Part shown: positions 9,401-16,321 of the stretch, piece after piece | How positions within the stretch are numbered: position 1 is the first letter of the stretch | Layout of the letters: the number at the start of each line of letters is the position of its first letter | Translations under genes and position numbers: made by a program | Source: Muribaculaceae bacterium | Lineage (GTDB): Bacteria; Bacteroidota; Bacteroidia; Bacteroidales; Muribaculaceae | Assembly (NCBI GenBank): GCA_017548365.1 | Contig: JAFZAC010000033.1 | Span: forward strand, 61,935-125,934 | Length of the DNA stretch: 64,000 bases | Reading direction: 5' to 3' | Notes under the pieces: generated by a model | What the model saw: the letters and a program-made list of their open reading frames with translations, nothing else | Database searches by the model: none | What the model was told of the DNA's origin: nothing

Positions 9401-11619
9401 ATAGTGTAGGTGTTGCCGTTAACACTGCCGCTAAAGTCGGCATAGGCATCACAATTGGGAATCTTTGAATCGATGCGTCCGTCAAATTGGTTGCCATCTA
9501 GTCTCACATTACCTTTAAGGTCGGTGAATACTTGGTCCTTATATTCAATCGATGTCAAGTCAACATCGGCATCAACCCATGTATTGCTCTTCAGGAAGTC
9601 AAATTTCTCGCCCTTGGCTTTAACTTTTGCCGTGACTCTGCCAATTTCATATTCGGGAACAAATTCGTTCACAGGGAAGTTATTAAGGTCGGCATAGACG
9701 TCATACTTGTTGCGTTTCAGGTCATAGCTTCCCTTGGCAGCCAGGGTTCCGCGGTTGCGCGCGTTGACCTTGGCGTCAAAGTTTTGGCCGTTGAGCTTCA
9801 CGTCGGCATCAAGGTTGCGGTAGTGCTTGCCGGCGTAGTCAATGTCGGTAAGCTGCACTTGTGCGTTTACGGCGGTGTTCTTGCCCAGGAAGTCAAAGCC
9901 GTGACCGCTGCCCTTGATGTGTGCTGTGACGTTGTTGATGTCTACGGCAGGGACAATCTTCTTCACTGGGAACGACTTGGCTGTCGCGTCGATGGTGTAG
10001 TTCTCGTTGTTGAGGTTGTAGCTGCCGCTTCCCACCAACGAGCCGCCCGACTTCAGTCGCATGTCGATGTCACCGCCTATCTGGCCAGGCGTGTACTGCA
10101 CGTTGCCCTTAAGCTTCATGGGCACCAGATTGAACTGCTTCTGAACGTCTTTACTCAGGAATTCTTTCTTGGCAAACTCCACATTGTCTACATCGGCATC
10201 AAAGGTCACGTTGGCCTTAATCTTCTTCGGGTCGGTGACATTCTTGATGTTGCCGCCCATTGTCGCCTTGATGTGGCCCGGAATCTCAAGCGAGCCATTC
10301 TTTATATCTATATCGCGCGTGTTGCCCTCAAAGGTGCCTTTCACCTTAATTGGACGACTGCTCGGAATAGCTTTTGTCACACTCGCGAGCGACGGTATGG
10401 CAGTGCCAAGTTCCCGCAGGTCAACACTCGAGTTTGTCTTCAGTTTCACACTTCCGTTGTGGTCGTTGCCTGTGAACATACTCTGGTCCACACTTCCATC
10501 CACCTCAAAACTGCTGTTCTTGGTCTTGAGCACAAAGTTCTCAAGCTGAATGTCCTGGCTGTTAACCTTGGCGGTGCCATGAGCCTCTTTAATCTCAAGT
10601 CCGCTGCGTTCTTTCGCGGTGAGATTCTGCAAAGGAACCATCACTATGGGACCGCGGTTATAGAAGTCGTTCACGCCCAGGTTCAGGTCGCTAACTTCTA
10701 TATAGTCGGGGTCTAAGCCGCGGCTGGGACGCTTGTCTTTCTGGGCATAGACGAGGTGCGCACCGTTCACGCGCAAGCTGTCGCCTTTTATTGTCCACGG
10801 TATGGTGTCTTTATTTGGATCGTCAATTTCGGGTGGCAACGGGTGCTCACGGTTGAATTTATCGGCCCAAGCCTTTGAGGGATAGGTGTATCGGCAGTCC
10901 ACACTGTCCACATTCAGGTATCCCACATCCACGCTGTGCATCCCGGTGTCGACAACTCCGTCTTTTAGCTCGGCGCGGGCTAGGTGAGTGGTGAGATTGT
11001 CGATAGTGGGGTTCATCTCCATCGTGTAGTCCACATCGTTGAGCGTCAGGTGCTTGGCTTGGATTAGCCACGGCTTGCTCTCGGTTTTGTCGGTAGAGTC
11101 GGGCTCCTCGATTTTCTTGTATGGGAACATTGCAAGATGCACCTTTCCGCCAGTTAGCTCGCCGTCAAGAACGTTAATCTTGTTGTTCTCGAGGTCAATA
11201 TCGGTGCCTGTTAATTTGCAGTGGCGCACATCGGCTCTGAGAACCATTGACGAGTCTTCGCTCACCATACGATACTTGCCTTCCACAAGCTCGGCGCCGT
11301 CTATCTCAAATCGCTTGTCAAACAAGGGCTTTACGGCAACGCCGGCAGTGAAATTCTTGGCAGCGACCATGGTGTCTCCTTTCTGGTCCAGCAGCACCAT
11401 GTCGTCGAGGCTCAAGTCAAGGGGGAATTTTATCAGAATGCGACCTATGCTCAGGTCCATTCCGGTCTTTTCTTTCACATAGTGGCACGCTATATCCTTG
11501 GCTTTTTCCTGAACCCAAGGGATATAAAGGGCGAAGGGCAGCAGGATGATAAGGAATATCAAGATGCCCAGTGTCCACGACACTATTTTGCCAATCCTAT
11601 GTGGTAAACGTTTTTTCAA
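6457..11619 (-). CDS. tamB: Translocation and assembly module protein TamB (AsmA-like)
   Basis: 1720 residues, in the range of Bacteroidota TamB proteins. There is one N-terminal membrane anchor (about residues 14-33), then a very long repetitive beta-structure that should form the periplasm-spanning hydrophobic groove of AsmA-like proteins. Internal repetition is visible in segments such as NNVTAHIKGSGHGFDFLGKN and GRVTAKVKAKGEKFDFLKSN. The C-terminal TamB domain (formerly DUF490) covers roughly 1250-1680, with the recognisable stretch SQAAINLLLYNSYSG. It is the first gene of the tamB-tamL operon. The 5' part (9.6-11.1 kb) is visibly more GC-rich than the 3' part. Confidence 0.92.
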   Translation of the reverse strand: MKKRLPHRIGKIVSWTLGILIFLIILLPFALYIPWVQEKAKDIACHYVKEKTGMDLSIGRILIKFPLDLSLDDMVLLDQKGDTMVAAKNFTAGVAVKPLFDKRFEIDGAELVEGKYRMVSEDSSMVLRADVRHCKLTGTDIDLENNKINVLDGELTGGKVHLAMFPYKKIEEPDSTDKTESKPWLIQAKHLTLNDVDYTMEMNPTIDNLTTHLARAELKDGVVDTGMHSVDVGYLNVDSVDCRYTYPSKAWADKFNREHPLPPEIDDPNKDTIPWTIKGDSLRVNGAHLVYAQKDKRPSRGLDPDYIEVSDLNLGVNDFYNRGPIVMVPLQNLTAKERSGLEIKEAHGTAKVNSQDIQLENFVLKTKNSSFEVDGSVDQSMFTGNDHNGSVKLKTNSSVDLRELGTAIPSLASVTKAIPSSRPIKVKGTFEGNTRDIDIKNGSLEIPGHIKATMGGNIKNVTDPKKIKANVTFDADVDNVEFAKKEFLSKDVQKQFNLVPMKLKGNVQYTPGQIGGDIDMRLKSGGSLVGSGSYNLNNENYTIDATAKSFPVKKIVPAVDINNVTAHIKGSGHGFDFLGKNTAVNAQVQLTDIDYAGKHYRNLDADVKLNGQNFDAKVNARNRGTLAAKGSYDLKRNKYDVYADLNNFPVNEFVPEYEIGRVTAKVKAKGEKFDFLKSNTWVDADVDLTSIEYKDQVFTDLKGNVRLDGNQFDGRIDSKIPNCDAYADFSGSVNGNTYTIDLTGNVRGLDLQALNVLDIPCDGQGNIDLHGTFNLEEMTYNADLCLSDLNWNYNDENIFSEQTCLNLNADEGSTSVNYADEYDNQIKFTSPNSIMGLVDGISGFLDKIDYQRENKDLNVNDLVNELPAFDLDLKMGANGLLQRFLGQWDVDFREINAEITNDGDPMSGINSLHGQINAKSLSVGDKAIDTLQFNIDQQDDIIGFTGRMRNNKGTWDEMASVDLEGYATGSTVNMRLDQKNIKNQTGYNVGLNADIADAIIDVNFLDNPTIAYRKWSVNDSNFVRLNLGDKLLEANLKLKSDSSLVYLHTDSVKTGHRQNILVDIDNLIIEEWTNMIPSLSDMTGVLNADMALTFDEKTKNLLGDGNVRLSKFRYSEEMQPTDMNMTAELTIDPETSATRLDAILNMDGSEVAVAYGNLNDSTSISPLNLGITMTRFPLEKVSPFIPGNMVLLKGYANGDVILNGSMDAPLINGKIVGDSAFVTLPRYGSSLKLCTDSIEIIDNTIEFRNYKLYGLNKNAANINGDVDFSSLDNIKMNLDVKGKNIQFFSSEQMEDSEIFGNGFIDISGKLRSSNNLTAINADAKLLKGSDITYVMQDNINNLSSSSATKGMVTFINPNDPEMGGDSIIITGGSAASALNIQVDVDIENGAKINAFLQPEGRDRVNINGEGSLRYSIDFAGKDNLHGTYTIESGVFRYTPPVLTQKVFNIVEGSSLTWNGDMLNPQLNLQGTNKVRTSVTNETGNGSRLVDFDITAMLKNTLSNIDLKFDLEAKNDAAIESELQTLTDTQRSQAAINLLLYNSYSGSKTTGDLSTTGALFSFIQSQINSWAANNLKGIDVSFGINQYEGRLESGGHTETSYSYHLSKTLFDDRFKIAIGGEYSTEAKNESSFSDNLISDISFEYLLTPTGSRYLRLFRHKGIESVLEGEVTITGISFVMKHKLSSLGELFRWLRKKPSPQVPSEPTPQLETPTNNNVNDTP

Positions 11620-11694
11620 GTCTTACTCGTTGTTAAACTGCAAGTTACGGCATTAAAAGGGGTAAAAATTGCCACTAATCATGCAATTAAGCTA

Positions 11695-11702
11695 CAAATT
11701 TA
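11695..11702 (-). promoter_or_regulatory. -7 box for tamB-tamL
   Basis: Minus-strand TAAATTTG matches TAnnTTTG, leaving a leader of about 70 bases before tamB. Confidence 0.45.
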
Positions 11703-11823
11703 TAAAAAAAAGATTGAATTTCGGAAATGTTTCCGTAGGAAACAACCTTTTTTATTTCATTTTTTTCGCTCGAAAAGAGGTTGTAGCTAATAATTCACTA
11801 TAGTTTGACTCACGAGTTCAATT

Positions 11824-11875
11824 GACTCTCTAGACTCACTTGACTCACTTGACTCACTTGATTCACTTGACTCAG
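11824..11875. repeat. 9-bp tandem repeat (GACTCACTT)n
   Basis: About six units of GACTCACTT: one diverged (GACTCTCTA), three perfect, one with a single change (GATTCACTT) and a partial last unit. It is non-coding, inside the 650-bp gene-free stretch between tamB and the rRNA methyltransferase. A related GACTCACGA sits just upstream. Confidence 0.85.
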
Positions 11876-12014
11876 TTTTGAAGTGTTACATTAAGATAAT
11901 AGCTGCAATGCAATTTTAATCAAGAGATTGTGTGTTTTTTTGAACGCCGCGTTTGAATAAATTAAGCTGCGCCTTGCGGTTGACTCATTACTCACCTTGG
12001 TTGAGTGTTTTTTT

Positions 12015-12119
12015 TCAAAAAGCTGCGAACTGAGTTCGTCGAAAAGCCGGCTTTCGCCGGAATAATTTAAAAACCGCGCTATGCGCGGCTTTTTGACACC
12101 GGTAGGTGCAGCTTTTTGA
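12015..12119. repeat. 105-bp hairpin cluster closed by a 12-bp inverted repeat
   Basis: TCAAAAAGCTGC (12015-12026) is perfectly complementary to GCAGCTTTTTGA (12108-12119). Between them lie four small hairpins: CGAAC-TGA-GTTCG (12026-12038), CCGGC-TTTC-GCCGG (12047-12060), CCGCGC-TAT-GCGCGG (12074-12088) and CACC-GGTA-GGTG (12097-12108). On the minus strand several stems are followed by T runs, so the cluster could act as tandem terminators for the methyltransferase gene ending at 12270. It could equally be a structured RNA or a small mobile repeat. The rest of the 11620-12269 interval shows only the tandem repeat, the tamB promoter and A/T-rich sequence. Confidence 0.7.
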
Positions 12120-12269
12120 GATTATTCTTTTGCGAGTCATGATATATCTAATTAATGTTTATGTGCGTGCAAAGATAGGGGATGAGTGGCACATGTACAA
12201 GGTTAAGAAAATAGATAGGAGCTACTATGAATAGCTAGGATGCCTCGTTCCTGCTTGAGGGGAGCTTCA

Positions 12270-13658
12270 TCAGATGATAGCTGGGGGTGTTGATGGGAGG
12301 TGGGTGCTCATGATGCGCCAGGGTTTTGGGTAGAGGTTGTTTGCCCTGTTGCCGAGGTTGTTGACAAAGCCCAGAGTAGCTCCCTGATGGGTGATGAGGA
12401 CATATCCACGCTCGCTGTCGATGTTGATAGACTCTCCACGCAGGTAGGCAATTGCTGTTGGGTAGTCAACTTCGCATTTTGGGAATGCCTTGTCGTTGAT
12501 GAGTGGCGACATTGCAAGTTGGTGTGATGGTATTAGATTTTTTCCTTTTATTGTCCCAAGTTCTATGCCAAAGTCTTTGATAATACGAATATTATCGCCA
12601 AAAGCCTCAAGTGGTCCTTTAATATCTTTGCTTGTTGCTTTAATGACTCCGTTTACCTCTTTTATCTCAAAATCACCATTTATCCAGCCTTGTGCCTGTG
12701 GAGGGATTTTGATGGCTGTTTTTTTATCACGCTTGCTGTGCTTGTTGCGATAGGGTTCAGATGATGTAGCCGAGCTATGACCGTCTTTCTTGAGCACGCA
12801 CATGAAGAGACCTTCGCCCCTTGTGAGGTGAGGCATGAAGCGATAGCAAGGGATGTCGCCGTGGAGCGAGCCTTTTATGTGCCAAGCCTCATTGATTTCC
12901 ACTTCGACAAAGGACGCGCCTAACTGTGAGGCGATTTTGCTTGCCATAGCCTCGTTCTCGTCAATATTGTAGGTGCAAGTGCTGTAGATGAGCAGTCCGC
13001 CGGGCTTGAGTGCCTGCCAAACATCGTTGATGATAGACAGCTGCCTCTCAGCGCATTGCTGCACCAGTGCTGGGCTCCACTGTGACACAGCTTCATCGTC
13101 CTTGCGGAACATGCCCTCTCCGCTGCAAGGCACATCGGCTGCGATTATGTCGAAGGCGTTCTCAATCATGCCTAGTTTCTTGGGCGTGTCGTAGGTGACC
13201 ATGCAGTTGTGTGCCCCCCATTTTATCACGTTTTCCCGCAACACCTGCGCTCGCTGAGGCATGATTTCGTTGGCGACAACAAAGCTGCCCTGTGGCAGGG
13301 CTTGCAACGCCGCCGTTGTCTTGCCGCCAGGCGCTGCGCATAGGTCAAGATAGCTCACTGGTCGCTTTACCAAAGACTTTATAACATGATAGATAAACAT
13401 CGACGAGGCATCTTGCACATAATAGCTGCCGGCATGGAAATGCGGATCAAAAGTGAACTGAGGCCTCTGTTCCAGATAAGCCCCCATGGCGCACCATGGC
13501 ACCTGCTCTAGAGCTGGTGGTACAGCAAAGCCTTTAGCATCGTTAAACCTAAGAGATACTACCGGTTCGCCACCCTCAATGGCTTGCATCAAGCGCGCTG
13601 CCTCATCGGCAGGGAGTATTTTGTCAATTTGCTTTTTGAAATCGATGTTTAAATTCAT
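12270..13658 (-). CDS. RsmB/RsmF-type rRNA (cytosine-C5) methyltransferase
   Basis: NOL1/NOP2/Sun family enzyme that makes 5-methylcytosine in rRNA with SAM as donor. The 462-residue protein carries the SAM motif YLDLCAAPGGKTT (about residues 103-115), motif IV DVPCSGEGMFRKD (about 175-187) and motif VI STCTYN with the catalytic Cys (about 226-231). The C-terminal third ends GFVNNLGNRANNLYPKPWRI, as in RsmF-like proteins, so it is probably the 16S C1407-type enzyme, though specificity is inference. ATG 13658 was chosen over an in-frame codon at 13688 because a good -7 box lies between them, leaving almost no leader. Confidence 0.9.
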   Translation of the reverse strand: MNLNIDFKKQIDKILPADEAARLMQAIEGGEPVVSLRFNDAKGFAVPPALEQVPWCAMGAYLEQRPQFTFDPHFHAGSYYVQDASSMFIYHVIKSLVKRPVSYLDLCAAPGGKTTAALQALPQGSFVVANEIMPQRAQVLRENVIKWGAHNCMVTYDTPKKLGMIENAFDIIAADVPCSGEGMFRKDDEAVSQWSPALVQQCAERQLSIINDVWQALKPGGLLIYSTCTYNIDENEAMASKIASQLGASFVEVEINEAWHIKGSLHGDIPCYRFMPHLTRGEGLFMCVLKKDGHSSATSSEPYRNKHSKRDKKTAIKIPPQAQGWINGDFEIKEVNGVIKATSKDIKGPLEAFGDNIRIIKDFGIELGTIKGKNLIPSHQLAMSPLINDKAFPKCEVDYPTAIAYLRGESINIDSERGYVLITHQGATLGFVNNLGNRANNLYPKPWRIMSTHLPSTPPAII

Positions 13659-13662
13659 AGTG

Positions 13663-13670
13663 CAAATATA
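13663..13670 (-). promoter_or_regulatory. -7 box abutting the rRNA methyltransferase start
   Basis: Minus-strand TATATTTG ends four bases before the ATG (13658), with ATTG 20 bases upstream as a weak -33. If used, the transcript starts at or next to the AUG. Confidence 0.5.
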
Positions 13671-13774
13671 CAACAAATAAGTCAACAAGGCAATTGAAGA
13701 TGTGTCAAAATTAGAAAAAGAAAAAAAGGTGTGCTATATGGGTCAAAATAATCGCGCTCGCCTTTGGTCACCGT

Positions 13775-13798
13775 GGACACGGCATGCCGTGTCCCTAC
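13775..13798 (-). repeat. REP-like palindrome 2
   Basis: Perfect 20-nt palindrome GGACACGGCATGCCGTGTCC (13775-13794) followed by CTAC, i.e. GTAG on the minus strand. It is oriented opposite to copy 3. Confidence 0.8.
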
Positions 13799-13837
13799 AT
13801 CATGCGAAATAACAAGTGTTGTGAAAAACATCCTCCT

Positions 13838-13861
13838 GTAGGGTCAGGGCATGCCCTGACC
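13838..13861 (+). repeat. REP-like palindrome 3
   Basis: GTAG (13838-13841) then the perfect palindrome GGTCAGGGCATGCCCTGACC (13842-13861). With copy 2 it forms a pair whose GTAG feet face each other, upstream of the kinase gene. The rest of 13659-13978 holds only the kinase promoter and A/T-rich sequence. Confidence 0.8.
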
Positions 13862-13916
13862 GCATGCCTCCAGCTTCAATTCTATATATGGAAAAAATGA
13901 ATTTATTGCTTTCATT

Positions 13917-13947
13917 TTTGTCGTTTGAAGAAATAAATGTATATTTG
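13917..13947 (+). promoter_or_regulatory. Promoter of the kinase-lectin gene
   Basis: TTTG (13917-13920), 19 bases, TATATTTG (13940-13947): a full match to the Bacteroidota sigma-factor consensus, 31 bases before the ATG. Confidence 0.75.
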
Positions 13948-13978
13948 TAGCTAATTTAAAAAACTTGTATATATACCA

Positions 13979-15949
13979 ATGAGCGAAGTAAGTAATTTCC
14001 TGCCTTCGGGTACGTTGCTCCACGGAGGCCAGTACAGCATTGAGCGGCATCTGGCATCTGGCGGCTTTGGCAACACCTATCTTGCCACCGATGTGAACCT
14101 TAAGGCAAAAGTCGCCATCAAGGAGTTTTATATAAAGATGATAAACTACCGCGAGGGTGATAGTTGCACCGTGGGCGTGAGTAATGCTGACAATCTCGAC
14201 ATGTTCCATAGCTTGCGTGAGAAATTCAAAAAAGAGGCACAGCGCATCTTCAAGATTCAGCACAACAATGTGGTGAGGGTCTATTCTTTATTTGAAGAAT
14301 ATTCCACAGTCTATTATGCTATGGAGTTTATTGAGGGTGAGTCGCTTAATAGCCGCCTCAAGCGCGAGGGTGCGTTGCCCGAATCGCTCGTGCGCTCGGT
14401 CTTTACTCAGATGCTCGATGCCCTCGACGTGGTGCACCAAGCTGGACTTCTCCACCTTGACATTAAGCCTCACAACATTATGATGACAGCGAATGGTGTG
14501 GCTAAGCTCATCGACTTCGGCGCTAGCAAGCATGCAAACCAGGCTGAAGCAACAACTCTCACTGGATTTGCTTTCACGCCAGAATATGCCCCTCCCGAGC
14601 TCACAAACCAAGAATATGACGAGATGGGTGCGTGGACCGATATCTATTCCCTGGGCATAACGCTTTATCGTCTATTGAGTAATGCTCATGTTCCTAGCAA
14701 GAAAGATATTCGCATAAACGGTGCTGCGGCATTTCGTTATAACCAGCCAGTTAGCATCGCGATGCAACAGCTCATTGTCCACATGACGCAAGCTGCCAGT
14801 GAGCGTCGCCCGCAGAGCGTCGCCCAATTGCGAGCACTTGCTGCTGGTCTTCAGAGCGAGCCTGTACCTGAACCTATTGCTCAACCTGTGGTGCCCGAAG
14901 AGAAGACAATCGCGGTCGCTAATCCTTCTAAAAAAGACAATGTTATAGTGCCAGATGTTAAGTCGCAAGTGGTTTCTACCCCTTCAGTCGAAGTGCCACC
15001 GGTTACTGAAGAGAAGACGGTCTCTCTCTCTAAAGAGTCTCAAGAAATGATTTCTTCTCCTAAAGCCGAGAAAAAACAGAAAGCCAAGAAAAAACTGAAA
15101 TCTGAGAAAAAACCGAAAGCCAAGAAAAAACCGAAAGTCAAGTGGATATTACCAGCATGTATAGTGGGGCTTATTGTTCTTGTAGGAGCTATATGGGTGG
15201 CTACTCGTTCTTCATCAAGCGTTGAATTAATAGAAGTGCCAGGTAGCCAATCGTTTGATGTTAATGGTGTGAAATTCACGATGGTACCGGTAGAGGGCGG
15301 CACATTTATGATGGGCGCGACCGCAGAGCAGGGCAGCGAAGCCCTTAATGCCGAGAAACCAGCCCACAGTGTTACTTTGTCGACCTATTATATAGGCCAG
15401 ACCGAGGTTACTCAGAAGCTGTGGGAGGCTGTGATGGGGAGCAACCCGAGCCATTTCAAGGGCGCAATGCGACCTGTGGAGGGGGTGAACTGGAACGACT
15501 GCCAGGAGTTTATCAAAAAGCTGAACACTTTGACGGGGCAAAATTTCCGTTTACCCACAGAGGCTGAGTGGGAGTATGCTGCCCGCGGTGGCAATAGCAG
15601 TCATGGTTACAAGTACAGCGGCAGCAACAACATTGACGATGTGGCGTGGTATTATGGAAACAGTGGCGTCTTTACCGGCCAGACACATGATGTTGCCACC
15701 AAGCAACCTAACGAACTTGGCCTCTATGATATGAGCGGCAACGTGATGGAGTGGTGCCAGGACGTGTATGGAAAGGATTATTACAGCAACTTGCCATTGA
15801 GCAACCAACAGGGGTCTGTATCGGGCGGTAGCGTGTGCCGTGGTGGTGGCTGGCACGACTACGACCCCAGGGGCTGCCTTGTTGCGAATCGCGTCGTGTT
15901 CAGCAATAGCGTGCGCGAATGGCACCTTGGGTTCCGCTTGGCTCTATAG
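13979..15949 (+). CDS. Ser/Thr protein kinase fused to an FGE-sulfatase/C-type-lectin domain
   Basis: 656 residues, three parts. (1) A Hanks-type kinase (about 15-290) with Gly loop ASGGFGNTY, VAIK Lys48, Glu86, catalytic loop HLDIKPHN (Asp161, Lys163, Asn166), DFG 179-181 and YAPPE. It should be active but is a non-RD kinase (Leu160 replaces Arg). (2) A Pro/Val-rich then Lys-rich linker (about 293-388) and one transmembrane helix (389-408). (3) An exported FGE-sulfatase domain (about 420-656) with LPTEAEWEYAARGG and SGNVMEWCQD. The FGE Cys pair is incomplete: after RGGGW only the second Cys position is kept, so formylglycine synthesis is unlikely and a ligand-binding lectin role is more plausible. 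The end (ANR...GFRLAL) resembles DGR variable regions. It is a single gene flanked by REP-like palindromes. Confidence 0.9.
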   Translation: MSEVSNFLPSGTLLHGGQYSIERHLASGGFGNTYLATDVNLKAKVAIKEFYIKMINYREGDSCTVGVSNADNLDMFHSLREKFKKEAQRIFKIQHNNVVRVYSLFEEYSTVYYAMEFIEGESLNSRLKREGALPESLVRSVFTQMLDALDVVHQAGLLHLDIKPHNIMMTANGVAKLIDFGASKHANQAEATTLTGFAFTPEYAPPELTNQEYDEMGAWTDIYSLGITLYRLLSNAHVPSKKDIRINGAAAFRYNQPVSIAMQQLIVHMTQAASERRPQSVAQLRALAAGLQSEPVPEPIAQPVVPEEKTIAVANPSKKDNVIVPDVKSQVVSTPSVEVPPVTEEKTVSLSKESQEMISSPKAEKKQKAKKKLKSEKKPKAKKKPKVKWILPACIVGLIVLVGAIWVATRSSSSVELIEVPGSQSFDVNGVKFTMVPVEGGTFMMGATAEQGSEALNAEKPAHSVTLSTYYIGQTEVTQKLWEAVMGSNPSHFKGAMRPVEGVNWNDCQEFIKKLNTLTGQNFRLPTEAEWEYAARGGNSSHGYKYSGSNNIDDVAWYYGNSGVFTGQTHDVATKQPNELGLYDMSGNVMEWCQDVYGKDYYSNLPLSNQQGSVSGGSVCRGGGWHDYDPRGCLVANRVVFSNSVREWHLGFRLAL

Positions 15950-15969
15950 TTCTACCCTTAAGAAAACGA

Positions 15970-16044
15970 GCATGACAGGTTTTTTGCCCAAAAAGTGCGA
16001 GGCGCGTTAGCCCGAGCCTAAAAAAGGAAAAAATCCTGTCATGC
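15970..16044. repeat. Long inverted repeat 20 bp after the kinase-lectin gene
   Basis: GCATGACAGG (15970-15979) pairs perfectly with CCTGTCATGC (16035-16044). The stem extends by six T-A pairs past a one-base bulge. The inner loop holds a GC-rich segment. It may be the gene's terminator or a cruciform-forming element; no clean T tract follows the outer stem. Confidence 0.65.
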
Positions 16045-16060
16045 GAGCCGCCGTCCTCAT

Positions 16061-16145
16061 GTAGGGACAGAGCATGCTCTGTCCGCCTCGCGCGTCAAAG
16101 GTAATCGTCGCCGGTCATCGCGGACACGGCGTGCCGTGTCCCTAC
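16061..16145. repeat. REPIN-like inverted pair of REP palindromes (copies 4 and 5)
   Basis: GTAG (16061-16064) then the perfect palindrome GGACAGAGCATGCTCTGTCC (16065-16084), a 37-base GC-rich spacer, GGACACGGCGTGCCGTGTCC (16122-16141, one wobble) and CTAC (16142-16145). Two REPs in inverted orientation with GTAG feet outermost is the REPIN layout. The remainder of 15950-16321 shows no gene, only the long inverted repeat and a weak TAATTTCG box (16279-16286). Confidence 0.75.
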
Positions 16146-16321
16146 ATCATGCGAGGCACCCCTATTTTATCCAAAACTCATTTCATTTTAATAATTCAAC
16201 TGGCAATACCTTCCTCTATACTATTATAAAAAATGCAAAAAATAGGGTGGTGTTGCATTTTATATAAAAATTAATGTGTAATTTCGTAAAGTTATTAACC
16301 ATTTAAACATATAATCAAGCT

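Noticed and set aside
9532..10716. 394-codon open frame on the plus strand
   Set aside because: Antisense to tamB in its GC-rich part, with Val/Ala/Leu-rich low-information sequence and no start signals.
11824..11875. CRISPR-like array
   Set aside because: The repeat unit is 9 bp with no spacers, and there are no cas genes. It is a simple tandem repeat.
12015..12119. Integron attC site
   Set aside because: The ends lack the GTTRRRY/RYYYAAC core sites and no integrase is present.
12308..13688. Overlapping short frames on both strands of the rRNA methyltransferase gene
   Set aside because: They are shadows of a clearly coding frame with intact catalytic motifs.
15230..15949. Active formylglycine-generating enzyme for a neighbouring sulfatase
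   Set aside because: One of the two catalytic Cys positions is not Cys and there is no sulfatase in the window.
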